Source: a bacterium (GTDB lineage Bacteria; Planctomycetota; JAFGQW01). Taken from it: DNA of 64,000 nucleotides. Location of the stretch: assembly GCA_030426805.1 (NCBI GenBank), contig JAUHXU010000003.1, positions 434,001 through 498,000 of the forward strand, written 5' to 3'. The position numbers were made by a program, and so were the translations under genes. The notes beneath the pieces are model-generated. The model searched no databases. It was not told where the DNA came from and saw nothing but the letters and a program-made list of their open reading frames with translations. The first letter of the stretch is position 1; the number at the start of each line of letters is the position of its first letter. Of the stretch, positions 34,245 to 44,390 are shown piece by piece.

Positions 34245-36428
34245 TTACGGACGCTGCTGCGGCCAGGTGCTGGTGTTCGCGTTGAAGTTCTCGCCCGGGT
34301 GCTGGACCGCGAAGAAGATCGTCCGCTCGTCCGTCGTCAGCGCGGGCCCGGTGGCCTCGCTGTCGCTCGGACCGGCGATCACGCGGAACGGCAGGCCGTA
34401 GGTCGCCGTCGTGACGCCCGGCTGACCGCTCTTGTGCATCGGGTCCAGGTCGAGGTAGTAGAGGCCGTCGGCCGTGCCGTTGACGCCGAAGTTGCCGTCG
34501 GTGCCGAACCAGACACCGCCGTTGGCGTCGAGCATCAGGTTGTCGGGGTCGGCGACGTCATACGGGCCGGTGCCCTGCGTGCCGAGCCACGCCTGGAAGT
34601 AGGTGAACGTCTTCGACGACGCCGGCGCAGCCGGGTTCGCCTCGTCGAGCACGAAGATCGAGCCGACCGGATCCGGGCGCAGCGGCGAGTTCGCCGCGTG
34701 CTGCTGCGGGTCGTAGAGCACGCCGTTCTGGTCGAGCGCGACCTGACGGCCGTGCTTCGTGAACGCGATGTAGAGGCGCGGGTTGCCGCTCGGGTCCTTC
34801 GCGTTCCACTCGAGGTCCTCGGGGCGGTTGAGCTCCATGATGCCGAGCTTGTTCGCCGCGGTGTAGAGCGCGAGGCGAACGTAGTCGTCCGTCGGGAAGC
34901 CGCCGAGGCTGTTGTAGTTGCGATCCTGGAGCGCCTGGCCCACGGTGACGTTCGCCTGGTTCAGCGCGACCGCGTTCGGCGGGGTGTCGGTCGACGTCGT
35001 CGACATGTGGATCCACTGACCCTGGCCGGGCGCGGCGTCGGTCGGGACCTGCTTCGTCGCGACCAGCGTGTTGCCGGTCGTGTTGTCCAGGCCGGCGAAG
35101 TGCGCGACGTAGATCGAGCCGCTGTCGAGCAGCGCGCGGACCTGACCGCGGGTCATGCCCTTCTGATACGGGTTCGACGACACGAACTTGTAGATGCGAC
35201 CGCCGCGACGATCGTTGGCCGCGTAGATCACGATCGGCTGACCGTCGAGGAGGCGACCGTCCTTGCCGACGACGAACGTGCAGTTCTCCCAGCGTGCGCG
35301 ACCGAGGGCGCCGAGCTTGCGGTGACCGAGGCCGTCGCCCTGGTTCGCGACGCTCGTGTAGGCGCGGTTCGCGGCGACCGTCGGATCGATCTCGACGAGG
35401 TAGCCGTAGGCGTCACGGTTGTGACGCATCTGGATCTTCGAGCCGCGCGCGAACTGACCCGAGCGGCTCGAGTCGAAGATCGGGCAGATGTCGTTGCCGG
35501 CATCGAAGCCGTTTCCGGGGAGGAACTGGCCGCCGCTCGTCCACGACGCTTCGAGGTCGCCGTAGTACGACTGCACGTTCTCTTCGGCGCTGAACACCGT
35601 GCCCCACGGCGAGACGCCGCCCGAGCAGTTGCCCTGGATGCCGGCGATCGTGCCGGTCGGCAGGTCGGTTCCGTCGTCCTTGTGGTCGGCGCCGAGCGGG
35701 AAGAGCGGCTGGCCGACGAGCGCGACCTGCGTGCCACTGGTCGCGTCGTACCGACGGTTCGCCGCGTTTCGGTTGACGCGCCACGCACCGTTTTCGTCGC
35801 GGTAGACGTTGAGCCAGCTCCCGCCGACCTGACGCTTGAACTGGCGGATGTAGGTGTCGATCTCCGCCTGCGGCCACGTCGGGCTCGTCGGATCGATCGT
35901 CAGAATGCCCGACGCCTTGAGGAACTTCGCGTAGGTCAGGTGCTGGCCGTCCGGCGCCGACGTCGGCGTGGGCTGGCTGTTCGAGATGTACTCGTGGTTG
36001 ACCCAGATCCAACCGTGGTCGTGCGCGCCACGGAAGTAGGGGGCGGCTCCGACGATGTCGCCTTGCCAGCCCGCGTTCCAGCCCGCGCCGAAGAACGCGA
36101 TGAAGTCGCAGTTCGCCCCGAAGACCGGTGCGTCCTTGACGTTGGCGTTCGTGATCGGGTCGAGCCACTTGATCACGACGTTGTGGGACAACTCCGGCAG
36201 CGTCCGAACGGTGTCGGTGGTCGCGTTCGGCAGCGGGAAGACCGCGTTCGGCGGCAATGCGCCCTTCGCGACCTCGTCCACGCGCTGACGCACGAGAGCG
36301 GGAATGCTCTGGTTGCCGCTCGCGTTGACCGCGACGACGGACGAGAGCGGATCTTGCTGTGCGCCGGCCACACTGGCGCCGACGAGCGCCGCGGCGATCG
36401 CCGCAGCCCGACCGAGATGACGTTTCAT
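34245..36428 (-). CDS. PhoX/DUF839-family secreted phosphatase-like protein
   Basis: 727 residues from the ATG at 36428, with AGGAGAC five bases upstream. The signal peptide (about 1-23, ending SVAGAQ) precedes a DUF839/PhoX beta-propeller. Landmarks are WIWVNHEYIS, GVSPWGTVFSAEENVQ, ALGRARWENCTFVVG, YAANDRRGGRIYKFVS, LNRPEDLEWNAKD and the C-terminal ATGPALTTDERTIFFAVQHPGEN. PhoX enzymes are calcium/iron phosphatases that release phosphate from organic esters outside the cytoplasm. Here NHEY and SAEEN keep the acidic metal-ligand positions, but the family is broad, so phosphatase activity is likely rather than certain. It is divergent from a diheme cytochrome gene. Confidence 0.85.
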   Translation of the reverse strand: MKRHLGRAAAIAAALVGASVAGAQQDPLSSVVAVNASGNQSIPALVRQRVDEVAKGALPPNAVFPLPNATTDTVRTLPELSHNVVIKWLDPITNANVKDAPVFGANCDFIAFFGAGWNAGWQGDIVGAAPYFRGAHDHGWIWVNHEYISNSQPTPTSAPDGQHLTYAKFLKASGILTIDPTSPTWPQAEIDTYIRQFKRQVGGSWLNVYRDENGAWRVNRNAANRRYDATSGTQVALVGQPLFPLGADHKDDGTDLPTGTIAGIQGNCSGGVSPWGTVFSAEENVQSYYGDLEASWTSGGQFLPGNGFDAGNDICPIFDSSRSGQFARGSKIQMRHNRDAYGYLVEIDPTVAANRAYTSVANQGDGLGHRKLGALGRARWENCTFVVGKDGRLLDGQPIVIYAANDRRGGRIYKFVSSNPYQKGMTRGQVRALLDSGSIYVAHFAGLDNTTGNTLVATKQVPTDAAPGQGQWIHMSTTSTDTPPNAVALNQANVTVGQALQDRNYNSLGGFPTDDYVRLALYTAANKLGIMELNRPEDLEWNAKDPSGNPRLYIAFTKHGRQVALDQNGVLYDPQQHAANSPLRPDPVGSIFVLDEANPAAPASSKTFTYFQAWLGTQGTGPYDVADPDNLMLDANGGVWFGTDGNFGVNGTADGLYYLDLDPMHKSGQPGVTTATYGLPFRVIAGPSDSEATGPALTTDERTIFFAVQHPGENFNANTSTWPQQRP

Positions 36429-36668
36429 GTTCGTCTCCTGAGAACTGTGCGACGACCCGACGACGTGCCTGACATCGGACTCCGTGCCGCCACTGAGCGG
36501 AGAACGTAGAGAGCGCGCGCTAGGGTCCGGTGCAGACTCGGTTCAAAACCGGACAACGACTCGTGAAGAGATCTTCTCGACGCGTTGACGAAACGCTCGA
36601 CTCGGCCTTGTTCGTCCGTTCATCAAACGGTCGTAGCCTTCGCGTGATTCCGAACGGAGGTTACCGAG

Positions 36669-38312
<1,644 letters not shown>

Positions 38313-38390
38313 CGACCCTCCACCGGGCATTCGGCGACCCGATCGGATATGGTGTTCCTCGTGTTGGTGTCACGAACGAGGAGAACCCGC

Positions 38391-39107
38391 ATGTCATCCA
38401 CGACCGCTGTGGCCGCCGCCAAGAAGGTGCTCGCTGAACTCGAAGCGCTCGGCGACGAGAAGCGCCGCCGGCACAACGCAAAGACCGGCCCCGACGGGAT
38501 CGCGGGTGCACCGCCGGATATGCAGTTCGGCTGCAAGACCGGTGACCTGCGCAAGGTCGCGAAGACGCTCAAGGCCGATCACGAGCTCGGACGCGCGTTG
38601 TGGAAGACCGGCAACATGGACGCCCAGATGCTGGCGATCCTCATCATGAAGCCGAAGCAGCTCTCCGCGGAGCAGCTCGACACGATGGTTCGCGAGGCTC
38701 GCTTCGCATGGGTGGCCGACTGGCTGCAGTCCTATGTCATCAAGGGCAGGCCCGATGGCGAGAAGGAGCAGCTGCGCAAGGCATGGATGAAGAAGAGCGA
38801 GAAGGACGGTTGGGTCGCCCGAGCCGGCTGGCAGCTCACCGCATCGAAGATCAACCGCGGCGACGAGACCGACGTGGATGCGCTGCTCGACCGCATCGAG
38901 AAGGAGATGCCACGGGCCGCGCCGGAAACGAAGTGGACGATGAACAGCACGCTCGCCGCAATCGGGATCAAGCATGCCGAGCACCGCGCGCGCGCGATCG
39001 CGATCGCCGAGGCGATCGGTCTCTACAAGGACTGGCCCGTGTCGAAGGGCTGCACGATTCCCTACGTCCCGGTGTGGGTCGACGCGATGGTCGAGGGGAA
39101 GAACTGA
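38391..39107 (+). CDS. AlkD-like DNA alkylation repair protein (HEAT-like fold)
   Basis: 238 residues from the ATG at 38391, with GAGGAGAA seven bases upstream; an in-frame ATG at 38349 has no ribosome site. The protein is almost entirely helical, with the AlkD family's MQFGCKTGDLRKVAKTLK near residue 44, LGRALWKTGNMDAQMLAILI, WVADWLQSYVIKG, and paired tryptophans in later helices. AlkD-type glycosylases remove bulky or cationic alkylated bases using HEAT-like repeats. The exact catalytic aspartate and tryptophans cannot be placed with certainty, so it may be a divergent member. It stands alone on the plus strand, ending 9 bases from a convergent permease gene. Confidence 0.82.
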   Translation: MSSTTAVAAAKKVLAELEALGDEKRRRHNAKTGPDGIAGAPPDMQFGCKTGDLRKVAKTLKADHELGRALWKTGNMDAQMLAILIMKPKQLSAEQLDTMVREARFAWVADWLQSYVIKGRPDGEKEQLRKAWMKKSEKDGWVARAGWQLTASKINRGDETDVDALLDRIEKEMPRAAPETKWTMNSTLAAIGIKHAEHRARAIAIAEAIGLYKDWPVSKGCTIPYVPVWVDAMVEGKN

Positions 39108-39116
39108 TCGGACGCG

Positions 39117-40619
39117 TCACGCGTCGCGCAGCAGTGCGCGCGCACCCGTCGTCCGAATTGCGGCGATGAGCGCGGCGGCGATGACGAGCAGGCCGATCGT
39201 CGGCGGCACGACGGTGCCGAACCGGCTCATGCCGGCTTCGTTGAACGTCGCGAGCGCGTCGACGAGGCCGATCGGCCCGAACCACGCGGCTTGGGGCAGG
39301 ACGTTCGCGGCGAGCCCCGGCAGCGTCGCCCACGCGAGCACGGTCATCGCGGCGATCACGACCGCGTGGGTCGCGCGTCGCGAGACCGCGCCGATGAGCA
39401 GGCCGATGAGCGCCATCGTCACGAGCACGAGCAGCATCGCGACGACCGGCACGACGAGGCCGAAGCCGAGCATCCCCGGCCAGCGGCTCCCGATCTGCGT
39501 GTGGACGCCGTTGAGCAGCAGCCCGCCGAGCCACAGTGCGCCGGCGATCCCGACGACCCGCAGGGGAAGCGCGAGCTTCTGCGCGAGAATCGCGCGCGGG
39601 CCGAGCGGCGACGCGAGCAACACGCCGAGGGTCGCGTCGCGTCGCTCGCCCGCGATCTCACGCGCCGCGATGACCGCGACGACGACGCCCGCCGCAAGTG
39701 TGAACACCGTCGCGTAGACGTGGAACGGTGCCGCGAGCGCGACGATCACGATCGGCCCGATCGCCCAGTGCGGGCTCACCGGCATGTCCTGGAGCGGCGA
39801 GCGCGCGACCGCCCGCCATGCGACCGGTCGATCGCCCGGCAGCCCGCGAGCCCGTAGGCGACGGCTCGCATCGAAACGCGCGAGTCGCGCGACGCCGAGC
39901 GGATCCTGCGTCGGCACGAGCGCGACCGACGCTCGGCGAAGGTAGATCGTCACGAGGATCGCCGTGATCACGAGCACGCCGATCAGGGCACCCGGAGTGA
40001 GCGCCTCGTCGGCGACGAGAAACGCCGTCATCGGGGCGAATCCGGCCCCGACCCACACCGTGCCGTAGAGCAGGAGGCCGATGTGCATCAGCGCCAACTG
40101 CCCGGCGGTTCGTACGAGCGCGACGCCGAAGCGGTCGGTGCGAATCGCGACGTCCAGCGATACCGCACAGACGGTCGTCGACGACGCGGCGAGCGCGACG
40201 AAGCCGCCGAGCAACTCCGCATCCGACACACCGCCGTACGCGAATGCGAGCGCGAAGATCGGAAACGACACCGCGACGCAAGCACCGACGTGCACGAGTC
40301 GTGCGAGCAGTTTCTGGACGACGATCGCCCCCGGACCGAGCGGTGTCAGGCGGAGCAACTCGAGCTCGCCGCGCACGGTGCCCTCGTGCACGGACCCGAT
40401 CACGATCAGCGGCCCGACGAGATGCACCGTTGCGGTCAACAACCCGAAGAACGTGTAGAAGATCGTGCGCCCGCCACCGATGACGTTGCCCTCGCGCGCG
40501 ATCGACGGGCCGATCCACGCGAGCAGCGCGCCGGCGAACGCGATCCCGAACGCCACGCGGAGCGCCGGCGTGCGTCGGCCGAGTCCGAGTTCGCGGAGTT
40601 CCTTGCCGAGCACGATCAT
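39117..40619 (-). CDS. ABC-2-type transporter permease with two membrane halves
   Basis: 500 residues from the ATG at 40619. About twelve hydrophobic helices are arranged in two halves that resemble each other: each has a start like GKELRELGLGRRTPALRVAF or REIAGERRDATLGVLLASPL, and a GxRxxLxxLRLTPLGPGAI/LLASPLGPRAI turn. This is the look of ABC-2 permeases such as those of export or gliding-type systems. The start overlaps the stop of the upstream membrane-protein gene by four bases. No ATP-binding subunit is encoded within several genes, so the partner ATPase must lie elsewhere or the system differs from a canonical ABC exporter. Confidence 0.82.
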   Translation of the reverse strand: MIVLGKELRELGLGRRTPALRVAFGIAFAGALLAWIGPSIAREGNVIGGGRTIFYTFFGLLTATVHLVGPLIVIGSVHEGTVRGELELLRLTPLGPGAIVVQKLLARLVHVGACVAVSFPIFALAFAYGGVSDAELLGGFVALAASSTTVCAVSLDVAIRTDRFGVALVRTAGQLALMHIGLLLYGTVWVGAGFAPMTAFLVADEALTPGALIGVLVITAILVTIYLRRASVALVPTQDPLGVARLARFDASRRLRARGLPGDRPVAWRAVARSPLQDMPVSPHWAIGPIVIVALAAPFHVYATVFTLAAGVVVAVIAAREIAGERRDATLGVLLASPLGPRAILAQKLALPLRVVGIAGALWLGGLLLNGVHTQIGSRWPGMLGFGLVVPVVAMLLVLVTMALIGLLIGAVSRRATHAVVIAAMTVLAWATLPGLAANVLPQAAWFGPIGLVDALATFNEAGMSRFGTVVPPTIGLLVIAAALIAAIRTTGARALLRDA

Positions 40620-42559
40620 CGGGCGGCGGGCTCCAGCCGACGGTAGACGCGAATACCGCCCTCGACGGCGACCACGACGAACAGCCGCACCGCGCCGGGT
40701 TCGACGACGAGATCGTCCAACGAGCGGCCGCCGGTCGGCGCGACCGCGACGAACCCGCGGAACGTACCCGACCGCCTCGCCCGCGACCAACGCTGCACCG
40801 CGACCACGGCGGCAACCCACCCGGCAGGCGGCTGCGCCGGTGCCCGCGCGCGGCTCCGGTCGGTGAACACTTCGAGCGCCCGATCCCCGACGATCGGCGC
40901 GAGTCGCGACAGCACGTCCGCGGCGCTCGTATCCGGAGGCAGCGCCGCGATCGCCCTGGCGATCGGGTCGTCACGCTGCGGGGCGATCTCGAATGACCGC
41001 AGCGCGCGCGGCGCCCACTGCCGCAGCCGCACGCCCATCCGGTAGTTCCGCGGAAACGCGCCGTGAAACTCGATCGGCGCCTCATCCACCGCGGCGAGTC
41101 GACCGGACGCGACGCCGGTCGCGAGGAGCACCGGGGTGACGAGTCGGTTGCGCACCCGCTCCTCGTGTCGTCGATCCTTCGAGGAGAACAGCATCCGCAC
41201 GCCCGACTCGCGCACGATGCGGCCGGCCGAGCCGACGTCGGTGATCCACACGGTCCGATCGGCGTCTCGGCCACCGAAGTGTCCGTGCGCGAGCGCGACG
41301 ACCGCGGCGACCGCGGCAGCGGTCCACCCGACGAACAGCGACCAGTTCAGCCACGCGCGACGAACCCAGCGCGCGACGAGCCAATCCACCGGGCCGATCC
41401 CGAGCAGGTAGAACGCGAGCAGCAGACCGACGGACATGAGCGGCACCGGCGTCAGCTCCGGCGCGTAGTCCGACGCGTCGAGGTCGACGTCGAACAGCGG
41501 TTCGAACGACGTCGGCGGGAGCATCGGTCGCTGACGTCGCATCGTGTCCGCACGGAGCGTGTAGCGCACGACCGCGCGCGCCCGTTCGGGGGCCAGGGGC
41601 GGGGCGTCGGCCGGTCGGTGCACGACACTGACCCGCCCGGCGCCGGCCCGACCGCTCACCTGGTAGTCGGGCGCCGGATCCCCGCTGCCGCGAAGGCCGC
41701 CGATGCGGTGACTGCCGCCGTCCGGCGTCATCGCGAGGACGCGCGCGCCGTCGACGGAGTAGACGAGCCCGGTCGCGGCGAACAGGCGATTCAACGCGGG
41801 GACGACCTCGTCGTCGAGCACGCTGCTGCAGAACGTGAAGAGCGCCGACCCGCCGGCTTCGACCCACCGCACGAGCACGTCGAGCCGCTCGGGCCCGAGC
41901 ACGGCGAGGGCCGCCTCGTCGAATACGAGCGCGTCGAAGCCGAGAAGGGCGAGCGGGTCGTCGGGAAACGCGTGCGGATCTACCTGCCGCACGTCCGCCC
42001 GGAGGAGCGGCTCGTCGTCCTGCACGCGACTCGAACCGAGCAGCGACTGCTCGATCCGGAGCGCGCCCCGCAGCTGCCGATCGAGCTCGCGCACGCCGGC
42101 GAACGCGACGCCCACCGCGACGTCGCGCCGCTGGAGCGAGCCGAACGGAACCCCGGCGAGGCGAACGCGGATCACACCACCCCGCACACTGTGGAACGAC
42201 ACCTCGCACCACGACGTCTTGCCCAGTCGCGGCGCTGGCGCGAGCATCAGCCGCACGGTTTGGACCGGGGACGCGATCGCGAGCTCGGGGCCTTCCCATC
42301 GGTGCGGCAAGGCGTGGTCGGCGCCCCACGTCGCGACGAGGCGCCCGCGCAGGATGCCATCGTCCGTCGTCGGCGCGGCAGGCGCGAGACCCGACCGCCG
42401 CGAACGGTCCTCGCGCGTGATCGTCACGTCGAGCACGAGGGATCCCGCGGAGCGCTTCGCCGCAAACGGCGCCACGACCTGGAGCTTCTGCGCACCCGCA
42501 CCGCACGCGCTCACCACAGCGATCGACACGATCGCGTACACGATCCTCAGACGCCTCAT
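40616..42559 (-). CDS. Lipoprotein-like membrane protein with a GATase1-like domain, partner of the permease
   Basis: 647 residues from the ATG at 42559. A probable lipobox (IAVVSACGAG) ends the signal. About residues 30-360 form an extracytoplasmic region with a Rossmann-like segment (ALLGFDALVFDEAALAVLGP, LDVLVRWVEAGGSALFTFCS). Two to three membrane helices follow near 390-440 (LMSVGLLLAFYLLGIGPVDW, LNWSLFVGWTAAAVAAVVAL), then a long cytoplasmic or periplasmic tail. The layout recalls GldG-type auxiliary ABC proteins and DUF4350-like proteins. ATGA overlap with the ABC-2 permease gene ties the two together. Its substrate is unknown, and it lies divergent from the SMUG gene. Confidence 0.72.
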   Translation of the reverse strand: MRRLRIVYAIVSIAVVSACGAGAQKLQVVAPFAAKRSAGSLVLDVTITREDRSRRSGLAPAAPTTDDGILRGRLVATWGADHALPHRWEGPELAIASPVQTVRLMLAPAPRLGKTSWCEVSFHSVRGGVIRVRLAGVPFGSLQRRDVAVGVAFAGVRELDRQLRGALRIEQSLLGSSRVQDDEPLLRADVRQVDPHAFPDDPLALLGFDALVFDEAALAVLGPERLDVLVRWVEAGGSALFTFCSSVLDDEVVPALNRLFAATGLVYSVDGARVLAMTPDGGSHRIGGLRGSGDPAPDYQVSGRAGAGRVSVVHRPADAPPLAPERARAVVRYTLRADTMRRQRPMLPPTSFEPLFDVDLDASDYAPELTPVPLMSVGLLLAFYLLGIGPVDWLVARWVRRAWLNWSLFVGWTAAAVAAVVALAHGHFGGRDADRTVWITDVGSAGRIVRESGVRMLFSSKDRRHEERVRNRLVTPVLLATGVASGRLAAVDEAPIEFHGAFPRNYRMGVRLRQWAPRALRSFEIAPQRDDPIARAIAALPPDTSAADVLSRLAPIVGDRALEVFTDRSRARAPAQPPAGWVAAVVAVQRWSRARRSGTFRGFVAVAPTGGRSLDDLVVEPGAVRLFVVVAVEGGIRVYRRLEPAAR

Positions 42560-42672
42560 CCACCCAGCCTACCCGCTGTGCCGGGACCATGCTTGTCCGA
42601 AAACCCGGACACGATCGGCGGGGGTGACAGCGCGCGGCCATGCGAGTAGAATCCCGCGTGGGGAGGATGCCG

Positions 42673-43389
42673 ATGCCGGATCTGGTGACGATATCCAGAT
42701 CGCTGAGGCGCGCCGTCGATGCGCTCGCGTTCGGCGGCGACGTCAGCCACGTCTACAACCCGCTCGCGTACGCGTGGGCGCCCCACCGCCGCTACCTCGA
42801 GACGTACGGCACCCCCCCGAAGTCGATCGTCCTCGTCGGGATGAACCCGGGCCCCTACGGCATGGCGCAGACCGGCGTGCCGTTCGGCGAGATCGAGCAC
42901 GTCCGGGACTGGCTCGGGATCGAAGCGCCGGTCGAGCAGCCGGATCCCGAACACCCGAAGCGGCCGATCCTCGGCTTCGATTGCCCGCGCAGCGAGGTGA
43001 GCGGCCGGCGCCTGTGGGGCTGGGCGCGCGAACGCTTCGGCACGCCGACCCGCTTCTTCTCGCGCTTCTTCGTGCACAACTACTGCCCGCTCGTCTTCAT
43101 GGCGTCGACCGGGCGGAACATCACGCCCGACAAGCTGCCGGCCGAGGAGCGCTCGCCACTGTTCGCGGCATGCGATCGTGCGCTCGACCGGGTCGTCGAT
43201 ACACTGAAGCCCGAACTGGTCGTCGGCGTCGGGGCGTTTGCCGAACGCCGCGCCTCGGAGGTCCTCGCCGGGCGCGACGTCGCGATCGGCCGGCTGCCCC
43301 ACCCGAGCCCGGCGAGCCCGCTCGCCAATCGCGGGTGGGCAGAGGTGGCCGATGCGGCGTTCGAGGCATTAGAGGTTCGCATTCCGTGA
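42673..43389 (+). CDS. SMUG-type uracil-DNA glycosylase
   Basis: 238 residues from the ATG at 42673, chosen because GGGGAGG lies six bases upstream; in-frame starts at 42640, 42658 and 42667 are alternatives. The SMUG1 signature is unmistakable: VLVGMNPGPYGMAQTGVPFG, VRDWLGIEAPV, SRFFVHNYCPLVFM, GRNITPDKLP and LPHPSPASPLANRG with the catalytic-loop histidine. The enzyme excises uracil and hydroxymethyluracil from DNA to start base excision repair. Bacterial SMUGs are restricted in distribution, including several planctomycetes. The Ppx/GppA gene begins within its stop codon (GTGA). Confidence 0.93.
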   Translation: MPDLVTISRSLRRAVDALAFGGDVSHVYNPLAYAWAPHRRYLETYGTPPKSIVLVGMNPGPYGMAQTGVPFGEIEHVRDWLGIEAPVEQPDPEHPKRPILGFDCPRSEVSGRRLWGWARERFGTPTRFFSRFFVHNYCPLVFMASTGRNITPDKLPAEERSPLFAACDRALDRVVDTLKPELVVGVGAFAERRASEVLAGRDVAIGRLPHPSPASPLANRGWAEVADAAFEALEVRIP

Positions 43390-44381
43390 GCGAGCGCCGG
43401 ACACTCGGGCGTGCGCTCGCCACCCATCGAGGAACGCTCGAGTTGTCTGACGTCACCCTCGCAGGACCTGCGGCCGCGATCGACCTCGGGTCGAACAGCT
43501 TCCACCTGATCATCGGGCGCTTCGTCGACGACGATCTCCACGTCGTCGACCGCGTGCGGGAGAAGGTGCGCCTCGCCGCCGGCATCGGCGCCGACGGGCG
43601 ACTGGACGATGCGTCCCAGCAACGCGCGCTCGCCTGTTTGCGGACGTTCCGCGAACACCTCGACCGCTACGAGGTGACCGACGTTCGCGTCGCCGCGACG
43701 AGCACGTTCCGCCGCGCCGCAAACGCGGGCAAGCTCCGCAAGCGTGCCTCCCGGGTGCTCGGCCATCCGATCCGTGTGATCAGCGGCGAGGAGGAGGCGG
43801 CGCTCGTCTACAAGGGCGTGCATTCGATGCTCCAACCCGGCGACGTCGTCGCGGATCGGCGACTCGTGATCGACATCGGCGGTGGCAGCACCGAGTGCAT
43901 CGTCGGCAAGCGGGAAGAAGCGGTCTACGCCGAGAGCTTCGAGATGGGCTGCGTGTCGTTCAGCAACGCGTTCTTCGAGGACGGGCGCGTCAAGCGCCGT
44001 TACTTCGAACGCGCGATCGACGCCGCCAACGACGTGTTCGACGACCTCGCTCGCTTCGACTCCGAGCGCTGGGACGTGTGTCTCGGCTCCTCGGGCACGG
44101 CACGCAACCTGCACCGGATCCTGCTCGCCAACGGCTGGATCTCGTCGGACGTCACGCGCGCGGGTCTCGAGCGGCTGCGGGACGCGCTCGTCGACGCGGG
44201 CAACGTCAAGCGCGTCGTGCTCCTCGGACTCAAGGAGAACCGTCGCCCGGTGCTCCCCGGCGGGCTCGCGATCCTGATCGCCGCGTTCGAGCGGTTCGGT
44301 ATCTCCTCGCTGATCCCGGCGCGGGGCGCGCTCCGCGAGGGCCTGTTGTTCGCGTGGCGCGAAGAGGCGGCGAGCGCCTGA
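43386..44381 (+). CDS. Ppx/GppA exopolyphosphatase family protein
   Basis: 331 residues from the GTG at 43386, overlapping the SMUG stop by four bases. The ASKHA-fold phosphate loops are present: AAIDLGSNSFHLIIGRF, RVISGEEEAALVYKGVHSML, LVIDIGGGSTECIVG and GSSGTARNLHRIL. Members hydrolyse polyphosphate or pppGpp. Only the N-terminal two-domain core is present; the C-terminal HD-like domain of E. coli Ppx is absent, as in many short Ppx/GppA proteins. Its 3' end is 9 bases from the convergent PPK1 gene, which placement supports polyphosphate as the substrate. Confidence 0.9.
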   Translation: MSERRTLGRALATHRGTLELSDVTLAGPAAAIDLGSNSFHLIIGRFVDDDLHVVDRVREKVRLAAGIGADGRLDDASQQRALACLRTFREHLDRYEVTDVRVAATSTFRRAANAGKLRKRASRVLGHPIRVISGEEEAALVYKGVHSMLQPGDVVADRRLVIDIGGGSTECIVGKREEAVYAESFEMGCVSFSNAFFEDGRVKRRYFERAIDAANDVFDDLARFDSERWDVCLGSSGTARNLHRILLANGWISSDVTRAGLERLRDALVDAGNVKRVVLLGLKENRRPVLPGGLAILIAAFERFGISSLIPARGALREGLLFAWREEAASA

Positions 44382-44390
44382 ACCCGTCGC

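Noticed and set aside
36429-36668. Pho box in the PhoX/cytochrome intergenic region
   Set aside because: No pair of CTGTCAT-like direct repeats 11 bases apart is recognisable.
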